Position numbers and translations under genes: made by a program. Below the pieces are notes generated by a model, which did no database searches, was not told the DNA's origin, and saw only the letters and a program-made list of their open reading frames with translations. A stretch of DNA of 64,000 nt, taken from positions 1 to 64,000 of the forward strand of contig CATIRS010000049.1 of the NCBI GenBank assembly GCA_949529985.1. Direction: 5' to 3'. This document shows, one piece after another, positions 8,316 through 18,241 of the stretch. Position 1 is the first letter of the stretch. Each line of letters begins with the position of its first letter. The DNA is from Owenweeksia sp. TMED14. Lineage in GTDB: Bacteria > Bacteroidota > Bacteroidia > Flavobacteriales > Schleiferiaceae.

Positions 8316-10641
8316 AGCTAGCAACAATTGTAAATACTTTCTCAACAATATCTTCAACGCTAGGCTTTGAAAAATAATCGCCGTCGCTGCCATAGGCAGG
8401 ACGATGAGACTTTGATGTCAATGTCTTAGGTGCAGCATCTAAATATTTATAGCCATTCTGGTCTTCAATAATTTTCTTTAAAATATAAGCCGATGCACCC
8501 CCTTCAACATCTTCGTCAACAACTAAAAGTCGATTTGTTTTCTTCAGAGATTCAACAATCTCTTTTTTTAAATCAAAAGGTAAAAGAGTCTGGCAATCTA
8601 TAATCTCAACTTCAATATCAAGAGCTGATAAAAAATCTGATGCCTCCTGTGCCAATCGACACATAGATCCATAGGTAACTAAAGTAATACTATTTCCTTC
8701 GCGTATAGTTTCAACTTTACCTAACTCTGAGGTGAACTCTCCCAAGTTTATTGGCAATCGTTCTTTCAGTCTGTAACCATTTAAGCACTCAATCACCACT
8801 GCCGGCTCATCTGACTTCAACAAAGTATTGTACATCCCAGCAGCCTTGGTCATATTTCTCGGAACGCATAGATACATTCCACGTAGAGATCCTAAAATCA
8901 TTCCCATAGGAGAACCGGAATGCCAAACACCTTCAAGACGATGCCCTCTTGTTCTAATAATTAAAGGAGCTTTCTGGCTCCCTTTGGACCTCCAATGAAT
9001 TGTTGCACAATCATCACTAAGAATTTGTATTGCATAAAGCAGATAATCAAGATATTGAATTTCAGCAATAGGGCGAAGTCCACGCATCGCCATACCTATT
9101 CCTTGACCGGTAATTGTAGCCTCTCTTATACCGGTGTCAAAAACACGTGACTCACCATATTTCTCTTGCATCCCCTCCAAGCCTTGATTCACATCCCCGA
9201 TGGATCCAACGTCTTCTCCGAATATAATCACCTCTGGATTTCCTTTTAAAAGAGCATTGAAGTTATCACGTAAGACGATTCGGCCATCGACAAGAGATTT
9301 TTCATCGTCAAAAGTCGGGTCTAACACAGGGACATCTAATGCTTTTTTAGAGTAGAGATAATGGCTATATGATTCATCTCCTTTCCCAACCTGATAATTA
9401 ATCCAATTATTGATAGCCGTAGTGTCTTTACCAGATTTTCTGGCAATTAAAGCTGACTTTCGAACTTGAGATAAAGAATCCCGCCACATTGCATTGCGGT
9501 TTGACCTCAACTTTTCAGCCTCTTTTTCTACTCCTAGTTCATCTAACCAATTTGCAGCTTGATTTCTTATTTCCTGCAATGGTTTTAAGTAATTTGTAAA
9601 CGCCTCTTTCATTGAAAAAGTTACCTCTTTTTTTGCCTCTTCTTCAATTTTATTCAATTCATCAACACCAAGAAGAGAATGCTTTTCAATAAAAAGCCTA
9701 AACTGTCGCAAACAATCATACTCTTTTTCCCAAGCCAATCGGTCTTTTGATTTATATCGCTCATGTGAACCACTAGTTGAATGACCCTGAGGTTGAGTCA
9801 TTTCTGTCACATGAAGCAGAACGGGGACATGTTCGTTTCTTGCTATATTTTCTGCTTTTTCAAAAGAGGAAACCAACTCAGCATAATCCCATCCCTTCGC
9901 TGTAATTATTTCAAAACCATATTCAAGTGTCTTTCCATTTTTTGTCTTTTTTCTTTGAAAACCTGATAAAGCCTTGGAAATATTTTGCTTTATGGTTTGA
10001 TGTTTTGCGTGAACTGAGATGCCATAATCATCATCCCAAACGCAAACAACCATCGGGACTTGCATAACGCCAGCAGCATTCATGGTCTCCCAAAAATGGC
10101 CCTCTGAAGTAGCAGCATTCCCTATCGTGCCCCATGCCACTTCTTTACCATTAGAACTAAACTTGTTATTTACATTAAGTTCTTTATAGATCTTCGATGC
10201 CTGAGCCAACCCTAATAATCGAGGCATTTGAGACCCTGTGGGTGAAATGTCCGAAGAAGAGTTTTTCTGACCTACAAGGTTTAACCAATCACCGTTTGAG
10301 TCTAATAGTGGAGTTGAGAAGTGCCCATTCATCTGACGACCCCCACTGGAAGGCTCATTTTTTATATCAGTATCAGCATATAAAGAGGCAAAAAAAGATC
10401 GAGGATCCAATTGTTCGATTGCCATCATAAATGTTTGGTCCCGATAATAGCCACTTCGAAAATCGCCATCACGAAAAACCTTTGCCCAAGCAATTTGAGC
10501 TAATTCTTTACCGTCACCGAATATTCCAAATTTCGCTTTACCTGTTAAAACTTCTTTTCGACCGAGCAAACTACATTCACGACTTAAGATAGCAAGCCTA
10601 TAATCATTTTTTATGGATAGGATAAAATCAGGGTTGTGCAT
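8314..10641 (-). CDS. 2-oxoacid dehydrogenase E1 component, fused alpha and beta subunits (branched-chain type)
   Basis: A 775-aa fusion of both E1 subunits of a thiamine-diphosphate-dependent 2-oxoacid dehydrogenase. The alpha part (about 1-390) has YYRDQTFMMA and the diphosphate-binding segment GNAATSEGHFWETMNAAG with the downstream asparagine. The beta part (about 435-775) has NPEVIIFGEDVG, VFDTGIREATITGQGIGMAMRG and EIQYLDYLLYA. Such fusions are common in Bacteroidota and are usually annotated as branched-chain 2-oxoisovalerate dehydrogenase E1; pyruvate cannot be excluded. The E3 partner Lpd is encoded at 22.4-23.8 kb; no E2 is in the window. A perfect -7 box lies four bases before the ATG. 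Confidence 0.9.
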   Translation of the reverse strand: MHNPDFILSIKNDYRLAILSRECSLLGRKEVLTGKAKFGIFGDGKELAQIAWAKVFRDGDFRSGYYRDQTFMMAIEQLDPRSFFASLYADTDIKNEPSSGGRQMNGHFSTPLLDSNGDWLNLVGQKNSSSDISPTGSQMPRLLGLAQASKIYKELNVNNKFSSNGKEVAWGTIGNAATSEGHFWETMNAAGVMQVPMVVCVWDDDYGISVHAKHQTIKQNISKALSGFQRKKTKNGKTLEYGFEIITAKGWDYAELVSSFEKAENIARNEHVPVLLHVTEMTQPQGHSTSGSHERYKSKDRLAWEKEYDCLRQFRLFIEKHSLLGVDELNKIEEEAKKEVTFSMKEAFTNYLKPLQEIRNQAANWLDELGVEKEAEKLRSNRNAMWRDSLSQVRKSALIARKSGKDTTAINNWINYQVGKGDESYSHYLYSKKALDVPVLDPTFDDEKSLVDGRIVLRDNFNALLKGNPEVIIFGEDVGSIGDVNQGLEGMQEKYGESRVFDTGIREATITGQGIGMAMRGLRPIAEIQYLDYLLYAIQILSDDCATIHWRSKGSQKAPLIIRTRGHRLEGVWHSGSPMGMILGSLRGMYLCVPRNMTKAAGMYNTLLKSDEPAVVIECLNGYRLKERLPINLGEFTSELGKVETIREGNSITLVTYGSMCRLAQEASDFLSALDIEVEIIDCQTLLPFDLKKEIVESLKKTNRLLVVDEDVEGGASAYILKKIIEDQNGYKYLDAAPKTLTSKSHRPAYGSDGDYFSKPSVEDIVEKVFTIVAS

Positions 10642-10645
10642 AACG

Positions 10646-10653
10646 CAAAAATA
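10646..10653 (-). promoter_or_regulatory. -7 promoter box of the E1 gene
   Basis: On the minus strand TATTTTTG is a perfect TAnnTTTG match, followed by CGTT and then the ATG (10641). This predicts a leaderless or nearly leaderless mRNA. Confidence 0.6.
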
Positions 10654-10704
10654 AGGCGACCTTTGTTACAGATAAAAGAAACCTTTTAAAAATACAATCT
10701 ATTC

Positions 10705-11361
10705 ATGAAATTCTTCATAGACACAGCTAATCTTTCTGATATTCAAGAAGCCCAGGACATGGGAGTCCTAGATGGTGTAACTACTAACCCATCCTTAATG
10801 GCGAAGGAAGGGATATCAGGGATCGATAAGATAAAGGCTCATTACGCTTCAATTTGTGCTATTGTTGATGGTGATGTTAGTGCAGAAGTTATTTCAACTG
10901 ATTACGAAGGAATGATTTCTGAAGGTCTTGAGCTCATAAAAATTGATTCAAAAATCGTTGTCAAAGTACCAATGATTCCAGATGGCGTTAAAGCGATTCG
11001 TTACTTCTCAGATAATAATATTCGAACAAATTGCACTTTGATCTTCAGCTCCGGTCAAGCCTTAATTGCTGCCAAAGCCGGAGCCACATATGTCTCTCCA
11101 TTCATCGGTAGATTAGATGATATTTCAACCAATGGAATGGATCTAATTGAGTCGATCAGAGTAATTTATGACAATTATGGTTACGAAACAGAAATCCTCG
11201 CTGCTTCTGTAAGACACCCAATGCATATAATACAATGCGCTCAAATTGGGGCAGATGTCATAACTGGGCCTTTAAGTGCCATTTCAGCTCTCATGAAGCA
11301 TCCTTTAACTGACATTGGTCTTTCTAAGTTTCTCGAAGATCACGCTAAATCAAATAAATAG
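10705..11361 (+). CDS. transaldolase / fructose-6-phosphate aldolase, short TalC type
   Basis: A 218-aa single-barrel aldolase of the short Tal/Fsa family. [29 protein letters not shown] and [16 protein letters not shown] are the family motifs, and K87 in the VVKVPM strand is the Schiff-base lysine. [30 protein letters not shown] follows. It transfers a dihydroxyacetone unit in the non-oxidative pentose phosphate pathway, or cleaves fructose 6-phosphate; the short type includes both activities and the sequence does not settle which. It stands alone on this strand, convergent with menE with a single base between stop codons. Confidence 0.88.
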   Translation: MKFFIDTANLSDIQEAQDMGVLDGVTTNPSLMAKEGISGIDKIKAHYASICAIVDGDVSAEVISTDYEGMISEGLELIKIDSKIVVKVPMIPDGVKAIRYFSDNNIRTNCTLIFSSGQALIAAKAGATYVSPFIGRLDDISTNGMDLIESIRVIYDNYGYETEILAASVRHPMHIIQCAQIGADVITGPLSAISALMKHPLTDIGLSKFLEDHAKSNK

Positions 11362-11362
11362 C

Positions 11363-12355
11363 CTAGCGGCGCCGATATTTTCCAGAATCTGTTACGGGTA
11401 AATTAATCATCTGAATAACCTCTTTAGGTCTTTTCCAATTTGGAAGTGTCGTAAAAGCCTCATGCAGACTTTTTAGCTCATTTTCACTCAAGGGCAAACT
11501 AAACCAGACTAATGCTTCGTGCCATTGATCATCTTTTTTAACTCCTGCAAACCCCTCAGGATGTGCAGGGTATGAATTCATAACGTGCTTTTCTACCTCT
11601 TCGGGATAAATTTTCTTTCCAGCACTTATTATCGCACTATCTAGTCTACCTAGCCACAGAAATGAATTTCCATCTTTAGATATTTTAACAGCATCAGTTG
11701 TATATAATTCACTTATACCTAGATTTTTTATTGACACTACCAGAGCCCCGTCTAATCTGCTATCAACAATTACTCCTTTCAAACAAGTATAATTATCTTC
11801 TTTAAAAGGTGATATTCTTCGTATCGCAAAATGAGTAAGGGTCTCTGTCATACCGAAACCATGAAAAATTTTCGATGGCATGTTTTTTAAGATCTCTTCA
11901 TCAGACACCATAATAGGAGCTCCACCCAATAATACCATGTCTACATTCTTAAACTTCTCACGATTTAAAACCACAGCCTGCTGGGGCACAAGAGCTAAAA
12001 AATTTAATCTACCCTCCCAATTAATAAGTCGACTAACTGGAAGCACTTGCAGGTTCATTTCCCACACAATGGCCCGGAAAATCATCATAGCTCCACCTAT
12101 TCCTTTCGTTTCTAATACCAAGGCCGATCTCATCCCTTTAAAAAAATTGAAAGCCTTTGCTGACGAGTGAATACTTGAAAGAATATGCTCTCTTGAAAAC
12201 GAAACTATTTTTGGTTCACCCGTACTTCCGCTGGTCTGAAAAGAAAATAAGACATCAGGTGATTCCCATTTTTTTATACACTCTTGAACATTGATTCTTC
12301 GAATCTCGGAGCAATTATTATGAAAAGTAAATCTCCCCTTACTCAAAGCATCCAA
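11363..12355 (-). CDS. menE: o-succinylbenzoate-CoA ligase
   Basis: A 330-aa acyl-CoA synthetase of the AMP-forming family, shorter than the roughly 450-500 aa of classical MenE but typical of compact Bacteroidota versions. The phosphate loop TSGSTGEPK is at residues 41-49, FHGFGMTETLTHFA near 165 is the adenine-binding motif, WLGRLDSAIISAGKKIYPEEVE near 250 is the hinge, and the C-terminal SGKYRRR carries the catalytic lysine. It activates o-succinylbenzoate with ATP and CoA for MenB. It is the last gene of the men operon and overlaps menC by 13 bases. Confidence 0.88.
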   Translation of the reverse strand: MDALSKGRFTFHNNCSEIRRINVQECIKKWESPDVLFSFQTSGSTGEPKIVSFSREHILSSIHSSAKAFNFFKGMRSALVLETKGIGGAMMIFRAIVWEMNLQVLPVSRLINWEGRLNFLALVPQQAVVLNREKFKNVDMVLLGGAPIMVSDEEILKNMPSKIFHGFGMTETLTHFAIRRISPFKEDNYTCLKGVIVDSRLDGALVVSIKNLGISELYTTDAVKISKDGNSFLWLGRLDSAIISAGKKIYPEEVEKHVMNSYPAHPEGFAGVKKDDQWHEALVWFSLPLSENELKSLHEAFTTLPNWKRPKEVIQMINLPVTDSGKYRRR

Positions 12356-13401
12356 ATTTGACCCCTCCTAACTTCTGTTAAAGTTGGAGTATTGTTTTTG
12401 TACAAGCTGCCAGTTCCAAAACCTTGAAATCCTTTCAACCCGCGAAGAGAACTCGCCCATTGAGCAATCCCAGTAAGTCCTTCATTTCCCTCAAGAGCAG
12501 AAGTAACCCACCATCCTATTCCTCGCTCTTCAGCGCGATAAATCCAATCTTCACAGCTAAAAATGCCACCCAAAAGAGAGGGTTTAAGGACTATGTAAGC
12601 CGGTTTTATTTTGTCAAGAAGAAAATCTCTTTGATTTTCACCATAAATTCCAATCAAACTTTCATCTAAAGCTACTGGGATGGAACCATGGCGAGAAGCA
12701 TGAGCCAAGGCAACAATATTTTTTGGAGAACAAGGCTGTTCAATACTATGGATATCTATTTCTGATAAACGATTCATATTTAATAAAGCCATCTCCAAAG
12801 AATAAGATCCATTTGCATCCACTCTAATCTCCAATTTAGATTTTTCATTTCTAAGAGCACCTAAAATATTTAGCTCATCCTCGATGCCAATGGCCCCTAC
12901 TTTCATCTTAATGCACTCATAACCTTCGATCAAACGAGCATCTATCTGGTCATTTAAATAACATGAATCACCCATCCAAAGTAAGCCGTTGATTAAAAGT
13001 CCTTTTTCTTTTCTTGTGAATGGAGTATCAAATAAATTCCATGTTTTATCAGAATCAAATATTGATTTCCATTGCAATAAAGCTAACTCAATTGCAAAAA
13101 TCAAACTTGGCCAAAATTTATACTTCTCATACCATATTTCATCAAGACAGGATTGCACAGCCCATTGTTTCCAAATTAGTGAGTCTAAAAATGTTAATTC
13201 ATTGCATACCTCTTGTATTTTATTTTCATAAGTTAGAAGGTTTTCTATACTTAACCCCGGCAATATTCCACACTCTCCTCTTCCTGTTATTCCATCGCAA
13301 GTCACCTCAATAAAATAACAGGGTTTTTCAGTCATAGTTCCACGAGAAGTGACGGCGGGCCTTATGAATTGATATTTATAACCCCAGAATTTAGCTTTCA
13401 C
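12343..13401 (-). CDS. menC: o-succinylbenzoate synthase
   Basis: A 352-aa enolase-superfamily enzyme. Catalytic lysines K165 and K167 lie in CIKMKVGA. The metal ligands D195 (RVDANGSY), E221 (SIEQP) and D246 (VALDES) are present, and a second-face lysine near 273 lies in YIVLKPSLLGG. It dehydrates SHCHC to o-succinylbenzoate in menaquinone synthesis. Gene position between menA and menE supports MenC over other muconate-lactonising relatives. It overlaps menE and follows menA by a six-base gap on the same strand. Confidence 0.9.
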   Translation of the reverse strand: MKAKFWGYKYQFIRPAVTSRGTMTEKPCYFIEVTCDGITGRGECGILPGLSIENLLTYENKIQEVCNELTFLDSLIWKQWAVQSCLDEIWYEKYKFWPSLIFAIELALLQWKSIFDSDKTWNLFDTPFTRKEKGLLINGLLWMGDSCYLNDQIDARLIEGYECIKMKVGAIGIEDELNILGALRNEKSKLEIRVDANGSYSLEMALLNMNRLSEIDIHSIEQPCSPKNIVALAHASRHGSIPVALDESLIGIYGENQRDFLLDKIKPAYIVLKPSLLGGIFSCEDWIYRAEERGIGWWVTSALEGNEGLTGIAQWASSLRGLKGFQGFGTGSLYKNNTPTLTEVRRGQIWML

Positions 13402-13407
13402 AACATC

Positions 13408-14346
13408 TTAAAAATATAAATTATTATAATTATCTGAGTCCAAAAAAAGACCTAATCCAATTAAGAAAGAAAAAAGGACACATACTAGAGCAGCAGGCTT
13501 GAGTAGAAGATCAAATTCTCTAGGTGATTGAGCATTCCACATTCGATAAAGTCCATGAGCCAAAAAGGGAATTGTAGATATAAATAAAAAACTAAGACTC
13601 CCAAGATTAGATTTTAGAATAACGAATATTGTAGAAGTAGCGACCGCTGCAACCACCAGACCAGTATGATAAATACGGGCCATCAATATTCCAATACTTA
13701 ATGCCAAAGTTCGCTTGTTTGAATTGCGGTCTGATTCTATATCCCGCATGTTGTTCAAATTCAAAACAGTTGCCGCCAAAAAGCCTACTGATAAACCAGG
13801 AAGAAAAATCAATAAATCCATCCCTTTAGACTGAAGAACATAGCTCCCAACAACACCTACTGGGCCAAAGAAGAAGATCACAAAAACATCTCCCAAACCT
13901 TTGTATCCGTATGCGGAACCTATTGTATATTCTCGTGATGCCCAGATAGCAGACGCACCTAAAAGTAAAAAAAAAATAAAAATTAAATTCGCATCTGTAA
14001 ACCCACGTGAACCATAAAATGCAGTAATAGCAGTTAGGAAAACTGAGATGAAAGTAAAAAATCGAACAGCTAAATGTATTTGAGCTATTGTTATTTCTCC
14101 GGTCGCGACTACCCGAATTTCTGCGTCTTCAGATCTCAAAGAGTCAGCTCCACTTTTAGCATCTCCAAAGTCATTAGCTACATTAGAGAGCAGTTGATAA
14201 GCAATTGCAGATAAAATCGTTAGAACAAATACAAACGGACTAAAAAAACCTTGAGATGCTGATATAAAAGACCCTAGGAGTATACAAGATAAAGCCAGAG
14301 GCAGAGTCCTTAACCTTAGAACAGAAATCCAAGTTTTTGTTCTCAA
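13408..14346 (-). CDS. menA: 1,4-dihydroxy-2-naphthoate polyprenyltransferase
   Basis: A 312-aa integral membrane protein of the UbiA family with about eight hydrophobic segments. The two aspartate-rich prenyl-diphosphate motifs are present: [14 protein letters not shown] near residues 55-70 and [17 protein letters not shown] near 195-210. It attaches the polyprenyl tail to 1,4-dihydroxy-2-naphthoate at the inner membrane, giving demethylmenaquinone. The start overlaps menB's stop by four bases (ATGA), consistent with coupled translation. Confidence 0.92.
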   Translation of the reverse strand: MRTKTWISVLRLRTLPLALSCILLGSFISASQGFFSPFVFVLTILSAIAYQLLSNVANDFGDAKSGADSLRSEDAEIRVVATGEITIAQIHLAVRFFTFISVFLTAITAFYGSRGFTDANLIFIFFLLLGASAIWASREYTIGSAYGYKGLGDVFVIFFFGPVGVVGSYVLQSKGMDLLIFLPGLSVGFLAATVLNLNNMRDIESDRNSNKRTLALSIGILMARIYHTGLVVAAVATSTIFVILKSNLGSLSFLFISTIPFLAHGLYRMWNAQSPREFDLLLKPAALVCVLFSFLIGLGLFLDSDNYNNLYF

Positions 14347-15167
14347 GGGAATATTGGGAATTTATCAAAATTTGGATCTCTCTTTTCTAAAAACGCATTT
14401 TTTCCTTCTTGAGCCTCGTCCATCATATAGTACATGAGGGTTGCATCACCTGCAAATTCCATCAATCCGCGCTGACCATCAAGCTCCGCATTGAGACCGC
14501 GTTTTATCATACGTAAAGCCATAGGAGAGCGCATCATCATCATTTCGCACCATTCTACAACTTTATTTTCCAAATTTGGTTGCTTGACTACTGCGTTAAC
14601 CATACCCATTTCTTCAGCTTCTTTCGCTGTATACTGTTTACATAGGAACCATATCTCTCGTGCTTTTTTTTGTCCTACATGACGAGCTAAATATGAGCTT
14701 CCAAAGCCAGCGTCAAAACTTCCAACCTTAGGGCCAGTTTGCCCAAAAAGAGCATTTTCTGAGGCTACAGTCAAATCACAAACAACGTGTAAAACATGCC
14801 CGCCGCCAATCGCATAACCATTAACCATAGCAATTACAGGCTTTGGAATTTCACGAATACGTTTGTGCAGATCTAAAACGTTTAATCTTGGCACACCGTC
14901 TTCTCCAACATAACCTCCTGCTCCTTTTACGTTTTGATCGCCGCCTGAGCAGAATGCTTTATCACCCTCTCCTGTTAGAACAATTACTCTAATGTCTCCT
15001 CTTTCTCTCGAAATATCAAAAGCTTCAATCATTTGAGCATTCGTCTCGGGCCTAAAAGCATTGTAAACTTCAGGACGATTAATAGTAATTTTTGCAATTC
15101 CATTAAAAAATTCAAAACGTATATCCGAATATTCTTTTATTACTTCCCAACTTCTAATTGTGCTCAT
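14343..15167 (-). CDS. menB: 1,4-dihydroxy-2-naphthoyl-CoA synthase
   Basis: A 274-aa crotonase-fold enzyme that closes the second ring of o-succinylbenzoyl-Co[18 protein letters not shown] near residues 65-80 and [42 protein letters not shown] near 115-160 are characteristic; the bicarbonate-type glycine (GQTGP) and downstream SFDAG aspartate are visible. The C-terminal [13 protein letters not shown] tail is typical of MenB. It sits between menD (11-base gap) and menA. Confidence 0.95.
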   Translation of the reverse strand: MSTIRSWEVIKEYSDIRFEFFNGIAKITINRPEVYNAFRPETNAQMIEAFDISRERGDIRVIVLTGEGDKAFCSGGDQNVKGAGGYVGEDGVPRLNVLDLHKRIREIPKPVIAMVNGYAIGGGHVLHVVCDLTVASENALFGQTGPKVGSFDAGFGSSYLARHVGQKKAREIWFLCKQYTAKEAEEMGMVNAVVKQPNLENKVVEWCEMMMMRSPMALRMIKRGLNAELDGQRGLMEFAGDATLMYYMMDEAQEGKNAFLEKRDPNFDKFPIFP

Positions 15168-15178
15168 ATAATTTATAT

Positions 15179-16780
15179 CTAAAATTCAAATCTGTCATTC
15201 CAGACCTCATCATTAATAACTGAATCTGTGATAATCTCAAATACAGAAGGTTTACTAAACCCAATAAATTTTGGCCATAGGACTTTCCATTCCTCTATAC
15301 TAGAAGCACAAAAATATTCTAAACCGGCATAAGAAACTAAATCTTTGACACTTCTTTTATGTTTCCAATTAAAATGACTCTCAAATAAGCCGGATTTAAT
15401 TGCTCCAGGTAATCGCCTAAAAATATCACCACCCCCATTATTCATGACAATCACCTTGAAATCAACAGGTATATGATTGTTCAAAAAAGCGTTACTGTCA
15501 TAGAAAAAAGCAAGCTCGCCAGTTATCAAAATTGTGCGTTTTCCTGAGAGCCATGCTGAACCAATGGATGTCGAGGTACAGCCATCGATTCCACTAGTAC
15601 CTCGATTAGAATAATGTCGTGCATTATTTTCCCAACCTCCGTGAGCCCAGGTATGTATTCCGTAACGTACAGATGTAGAGTTTGCCCAATGAATATCATG
15701 ATCGTGAAATCTATATCTGGAAATGGTGTAATGAACCCATAAATCAGACCAAACCTGAGGTTTAGAAGCAGAACATTGCCTAAATGACGACAACCAATTG
15801 TCATCAACTTTATCAGCTTTTTTTAATAGAAACTCTAAGCCTTTAACTGGACTGGATTCAATTATCGATCTAAGGTTTCCAAACATATTTGGAAAAGGTC
15901 CTGAAGGAGCAATATGTAGATGCGGAGTATCTAATAATCTCTTTTTTGACTCTTTTGAAATCCACGCTCCACCAACTGACACAACAGCGTCTATTGAGGA
16001 ATCACCTTGAGAATTCCATACTTCATCTAAGTTAACAGCCATTCCGTTTGTTAACTGGCTGAGATGTTCTCCAGCTATGAGCCAACCTTTTTCGGAAAGG
16101 TTTTTAATTATGGTTTTTATTGATCCCCATTCTGGATTCCATTGCCCAACTATTAAAAGGGGATATTTCGCTTTTAAAAGCCAAACAGGAAAAGAGCTAT
16201 CAGCAATAGCAATATTTCTCACAACCTTTTCCTTAAGTTTAATAGAAAAGTTTGCAACATGAGGAACTCCATAAAGAGGTTCTTTTATGGGGACATTTAC
16301 ATGAACAGGCCCATCCTCTAAATGAATTAAAGCTGTAGCCAATAAATCAGCATTTTTCTCAAGTGAAATTTCAGGATTCAATAATGCTGAGGCTCGAATA
16401 TGACCTTCGTATATTTTTTCTTGCCTGATAGACTGACCATGACCATTATCGATAAACTCTTTTGGTCGATCTGCTGTTATTATCAACAATGGGATTTTTT
16501 GATAAAATGCTTCAGCAACGGCAGGAGCATAATTAAGGGCTGCTGTACCACTGGTGCAGACAAGTGCAACTGGTTTATTCATTTTCATTGCCGCACCTAA
16601 AGCAAAATACCCCGCACTTCTCTCATCGAGCATAATAGCCTGAGGATATTCTAAAGAAGAAAAGGCTTCCATTAAAGGAGCATTTCTACTCCCTGGGGAC
16701 CCAACCCAGGCTGCCAAATCTAATTGGTCAAGGAATTTCCCTATTAACGCAGAAAGAGGTTGGAATTCTACTCTCATCAC
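15179..16780 (-). CDS. menD: 2-succinyl-5-enolpyruvyl-6-hydroxy-3-cyclohexene-1-carboxylate synthase
   Basis: A 533-aa thiamine-diphosphate enzyme, full length for MenD. The N-terminal pyrimidine-binding domain has [14 protein letters not shown] and [16 protein letters not shown], with the catalytic glutamate in [25 protein letters not shown] follows. The C-terminal diphosphate domain has [27 protein letters not shown] and [17 protein letters not shown] with the metal-binding N. It condenses isochorismate with 2-oxoglutarate. It overlaps menF by four bases. The start could be either of two adjacent ATGs. Confidence 0.95.
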   Translation of the reverse strand: MMRVEFQPLSALIGKFLDQLDLAAWVGSPGSRNAPLMEAFSSLEYPQAIMLDERSAGYFALGAAMKMNKPVALVCTSGTAALNYAPAVAEAFYQKIPLLIITADRPKEFIDNGHGQSIRQEKIYEGHIRASALLNPEISLEKNADLLATALIHLEDGPVHVNVPIKEPLYGVPHVANFSIKLKEKVVRNIAIADSSFPVWLLKAKYPLLIVGQWNPEWGSIKTIIKNLSEKGWLIAGEHLSQLTNGMAVNLDEVWNSQGDSSIDAVVSVGGAWISKESKKRLLDTPHLHIAPSGPFPNMFGNLRSIIESSPVKGLEFLLKKADKVDDNWLSSFRQCSASKPQVWSDLWVHYTISRYRFHDHDIHWANSTSVRYGIHTWAHGGWENNARHYSNRGTSGIDGCTSTSIGSAWLSGKRTILITGELAFFYDSNAFLNNHIPVDFKVIVMNNGGGDIFRRLPGAIKSGLFESHFNWKHKRSVKDLVSYAGLEYFCASSIEEWKVLWPKFIGFSKPSVFEIITDSVINDEVWNDRFEF

Positions 16781-17748
16781 CCTAGTATAACCCGCTCCAA
16801 CGTTTTTAGTTTTTCTTCTGTCTCAATCCATTCTTCATTAGAATTTGACTTACTCGTTATTCCACCTCCGGCATAACACAAAATTCCATCTCTCCCAATT
16901 TCCATGCAACGAAGGTTGACGTAAAATATAGAACGCATATTCGACTCCCAACCAAAATACCCCGAATAAAAACTTCTATCGTATCCTTCATTTTGACCTA
17001 TGAAGGCTTTTGATTGAGCGCGAGGAAGACCGCCAACAGCAGGTGTCGGATGCAATGATTTAGCAATTGTAATCGGCGGATCATTCAGATGTTTACCCCT
17101 TATAATCGAACATAAATGTTCAACAGGGCCAGCACTTAAAATATCTGGTCCCTCAACAGTAATACTTTCACAACCTATAGCGTCAAGCATATGAACAATA
17201 TCTCTAGTGACTAAATGCTGCTCTTCTTGTTCTTTTATTCCCCAACTACCCTCTGAACCAGTTGGTCTGGTCGCAGCTAAACTCATGGTTTTTAGCTTAT
17301 TACCTGTGAGCTCCAGTAAACACTCAGGAGTTGCTCCCATCCATAGAGAATTCCCAGTAATAGAAATGAGATATATTGTTGCTAAGGGATACTCATCACA
17401 CATTCGCTCAAATACGGAAATTGGAGATACTGAAATATCTATGTGAGCCTTCCTTCGAGACAAAACAACTTTCTCAAGAGCACCATTTAAACAGGATTGA
17501 ACAGCCTTTGAGACAATTTTCAAGTAACTTTCCTCGTTGTGAGAATCTTGAGGGTTAATATTCGGTAAATCTTTAAAACTTAATTTTGTTAATACCCAAT
17601 CGGCACAATTAGCCCTTATTCTTTCTGTAATTGATAGCCGCTTAATTTCACCCTCAAAGGGCGAAAAATAGAAATCACCCGAGGAGTTATCATTAAGCGA
17701 AAACACTTCCGAAGATTTACCTGGTTCTCTTATCCATGCAAATGACAT
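16777..17748 (-). CDS. menF: isochorismate synthase
   Basis: A 323-aa chorismate-binding enzyme that converts chorismate to isochorismate. It is shorter than E. coli MenF, lacking much of the N-terminal domain. The core is intact: ALEKVVLSRRK carries the general base lysine, LAATRPTGS near 185, HLVTRDIVHML near 205, and YAGGGITSKSNSNEEWIETEEKLKTL near the end carries the magnesium-binding glutamates. It starts on the last base of the menI stop codon (TAATG) and is followed by menD, so the three genes are translationally linked. Confidence 0.9.
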   Translation of the reverse strand: MSFAWIREPGKSSEVFSLNDNSSGDFYFSPFEGEIKRLSITERIRANCADWVLTKLSFKDLPNINPQDSHNEESYLKIVSKAVQSCLNGALEKVVLSRRKAHIDISVSPISVFERMCDEYPLATIYLISITGNSLWMGATPECLLELTGNKLKTMSLAATRPTGSEGSWGIKEQEEQHLVTRDIVHMLDAIGCESITVEGPDILSAGPVEHLCSIIRGKHLNDPPITIAKSLHPTPAVGGLPRAQSKAFIGQNEGYDRSFYSGYFGWESNMRSIFYVNLRCMEIGRDGILCYAGGGITSKSNSNEEWIETEEKLKTLERVILG

Positions 17749-18182
17749 TAGTTTAAACTTTTTATTTCTTTTGGGAGTATTGCATTTGTCATTTTTACAA
17801 ATGACACCAATCGATTATCATCATCAGTAATTCTTATTTCCACGACATGACTAGTTTTACCTTTATGAAGAAATTTAGCTTCAGCGTATACATAGCCACT
17901 TCTTACACTTCGAACATGATTAGCTGCAATTTCCTGACCAACTGCAATAAAAGCGTCAGGGTTGTCTAAAAAAATATTTGAGGCAGCACTGCCGATAGTT
18001 TCGGCCAAAGCAACAGTTGCTCCTCCGTGCAATAACCCTGCAGGCTGAAGATGCGCAGTGGTTACGGGCATTCGGCCCCGTAGAATTTGTGACTCCATAC
18101 TGGTATACTCGATCTCTAAAGTCTCCATTAAAGTTCCTCTACGTCGATCATTAATTATCTTGATTATTTCCTCATTGGTCAT
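17748..18182 (-). CDS. menI: hotdog-fold thioesterase, probable 1,4-dihydroxy-2-naphthoyl-CoA hydrolase
   Basis: A 144-aa PaaI/YdiI-type hotdog thioesterase. GLLHGGATVALAETIGSAAS carries the catalytic acid in the central helix, and ANHVRSVRSGYVYAEAKFLHKGKTSHVVEIRI is the following sheet. As the first gene of the men operon it most likely releases CoA from DHNA-CoA between MenB and MenA. The ATG at 18182 is chosen over an in-frame ATG five codons upstream (18197), because that extension contains the perfect -7 box TATCTTTG (18194-18187) and would lie upstream of the transcription start. Only CAAT separates the box from the chosen ATG, implying a leaderless operon mRNA. Confidence 0.85.
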   Translation of the reverse strand: MTNEEIIKIINDRRRGTLMETLEIEYTSMESQILRGRMPVTTAHLQPAGLLHGGATVALAETIGSAASNIFLDNPDAFIAVGQEIAANHVRSVRSGYVYAEAKFLHKGKTSHVVEIRITDDDNRLVSFVKMTNAILPKEIKSLN

Positions 18183-18186
18183 ATTG

Positions 18187-18194
18187 CAAAGATA
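18187..18194 (-). promoter_or_regulatory. -7 promoter box of the menaquinone operon
   Basis: On the minus strand TATCTTTG matches TAnnTTTG exactly and ends four bases before the menI ATG. It should drive menI-menF-menD-menB-menA-menC-menE as a single transcript, since every junction in that series overlaps or has a gap of at most 11 bases. Confidence 0.6.
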
Positions 18195-18205
18195 CATGAA
18201 GGCAT

Positions 18206-18213
18206 TATCTTCG
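18206..18213 (+). promoter_or_regulatory. -7 promoter box of thrS
   Basis: TATCTTCG matches the -7 consensus at all but one position and lies 28 bases before the thrS ATG. It is divergent from the men operon box, with 11 bases between the two boxes. A GGAG stretch (18236-18239) precedes the ATG. Confidence 0.45.
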
Positions 18214-18241
18214 CAGCCCTAACTTCTTTTGTATCGGAGCA

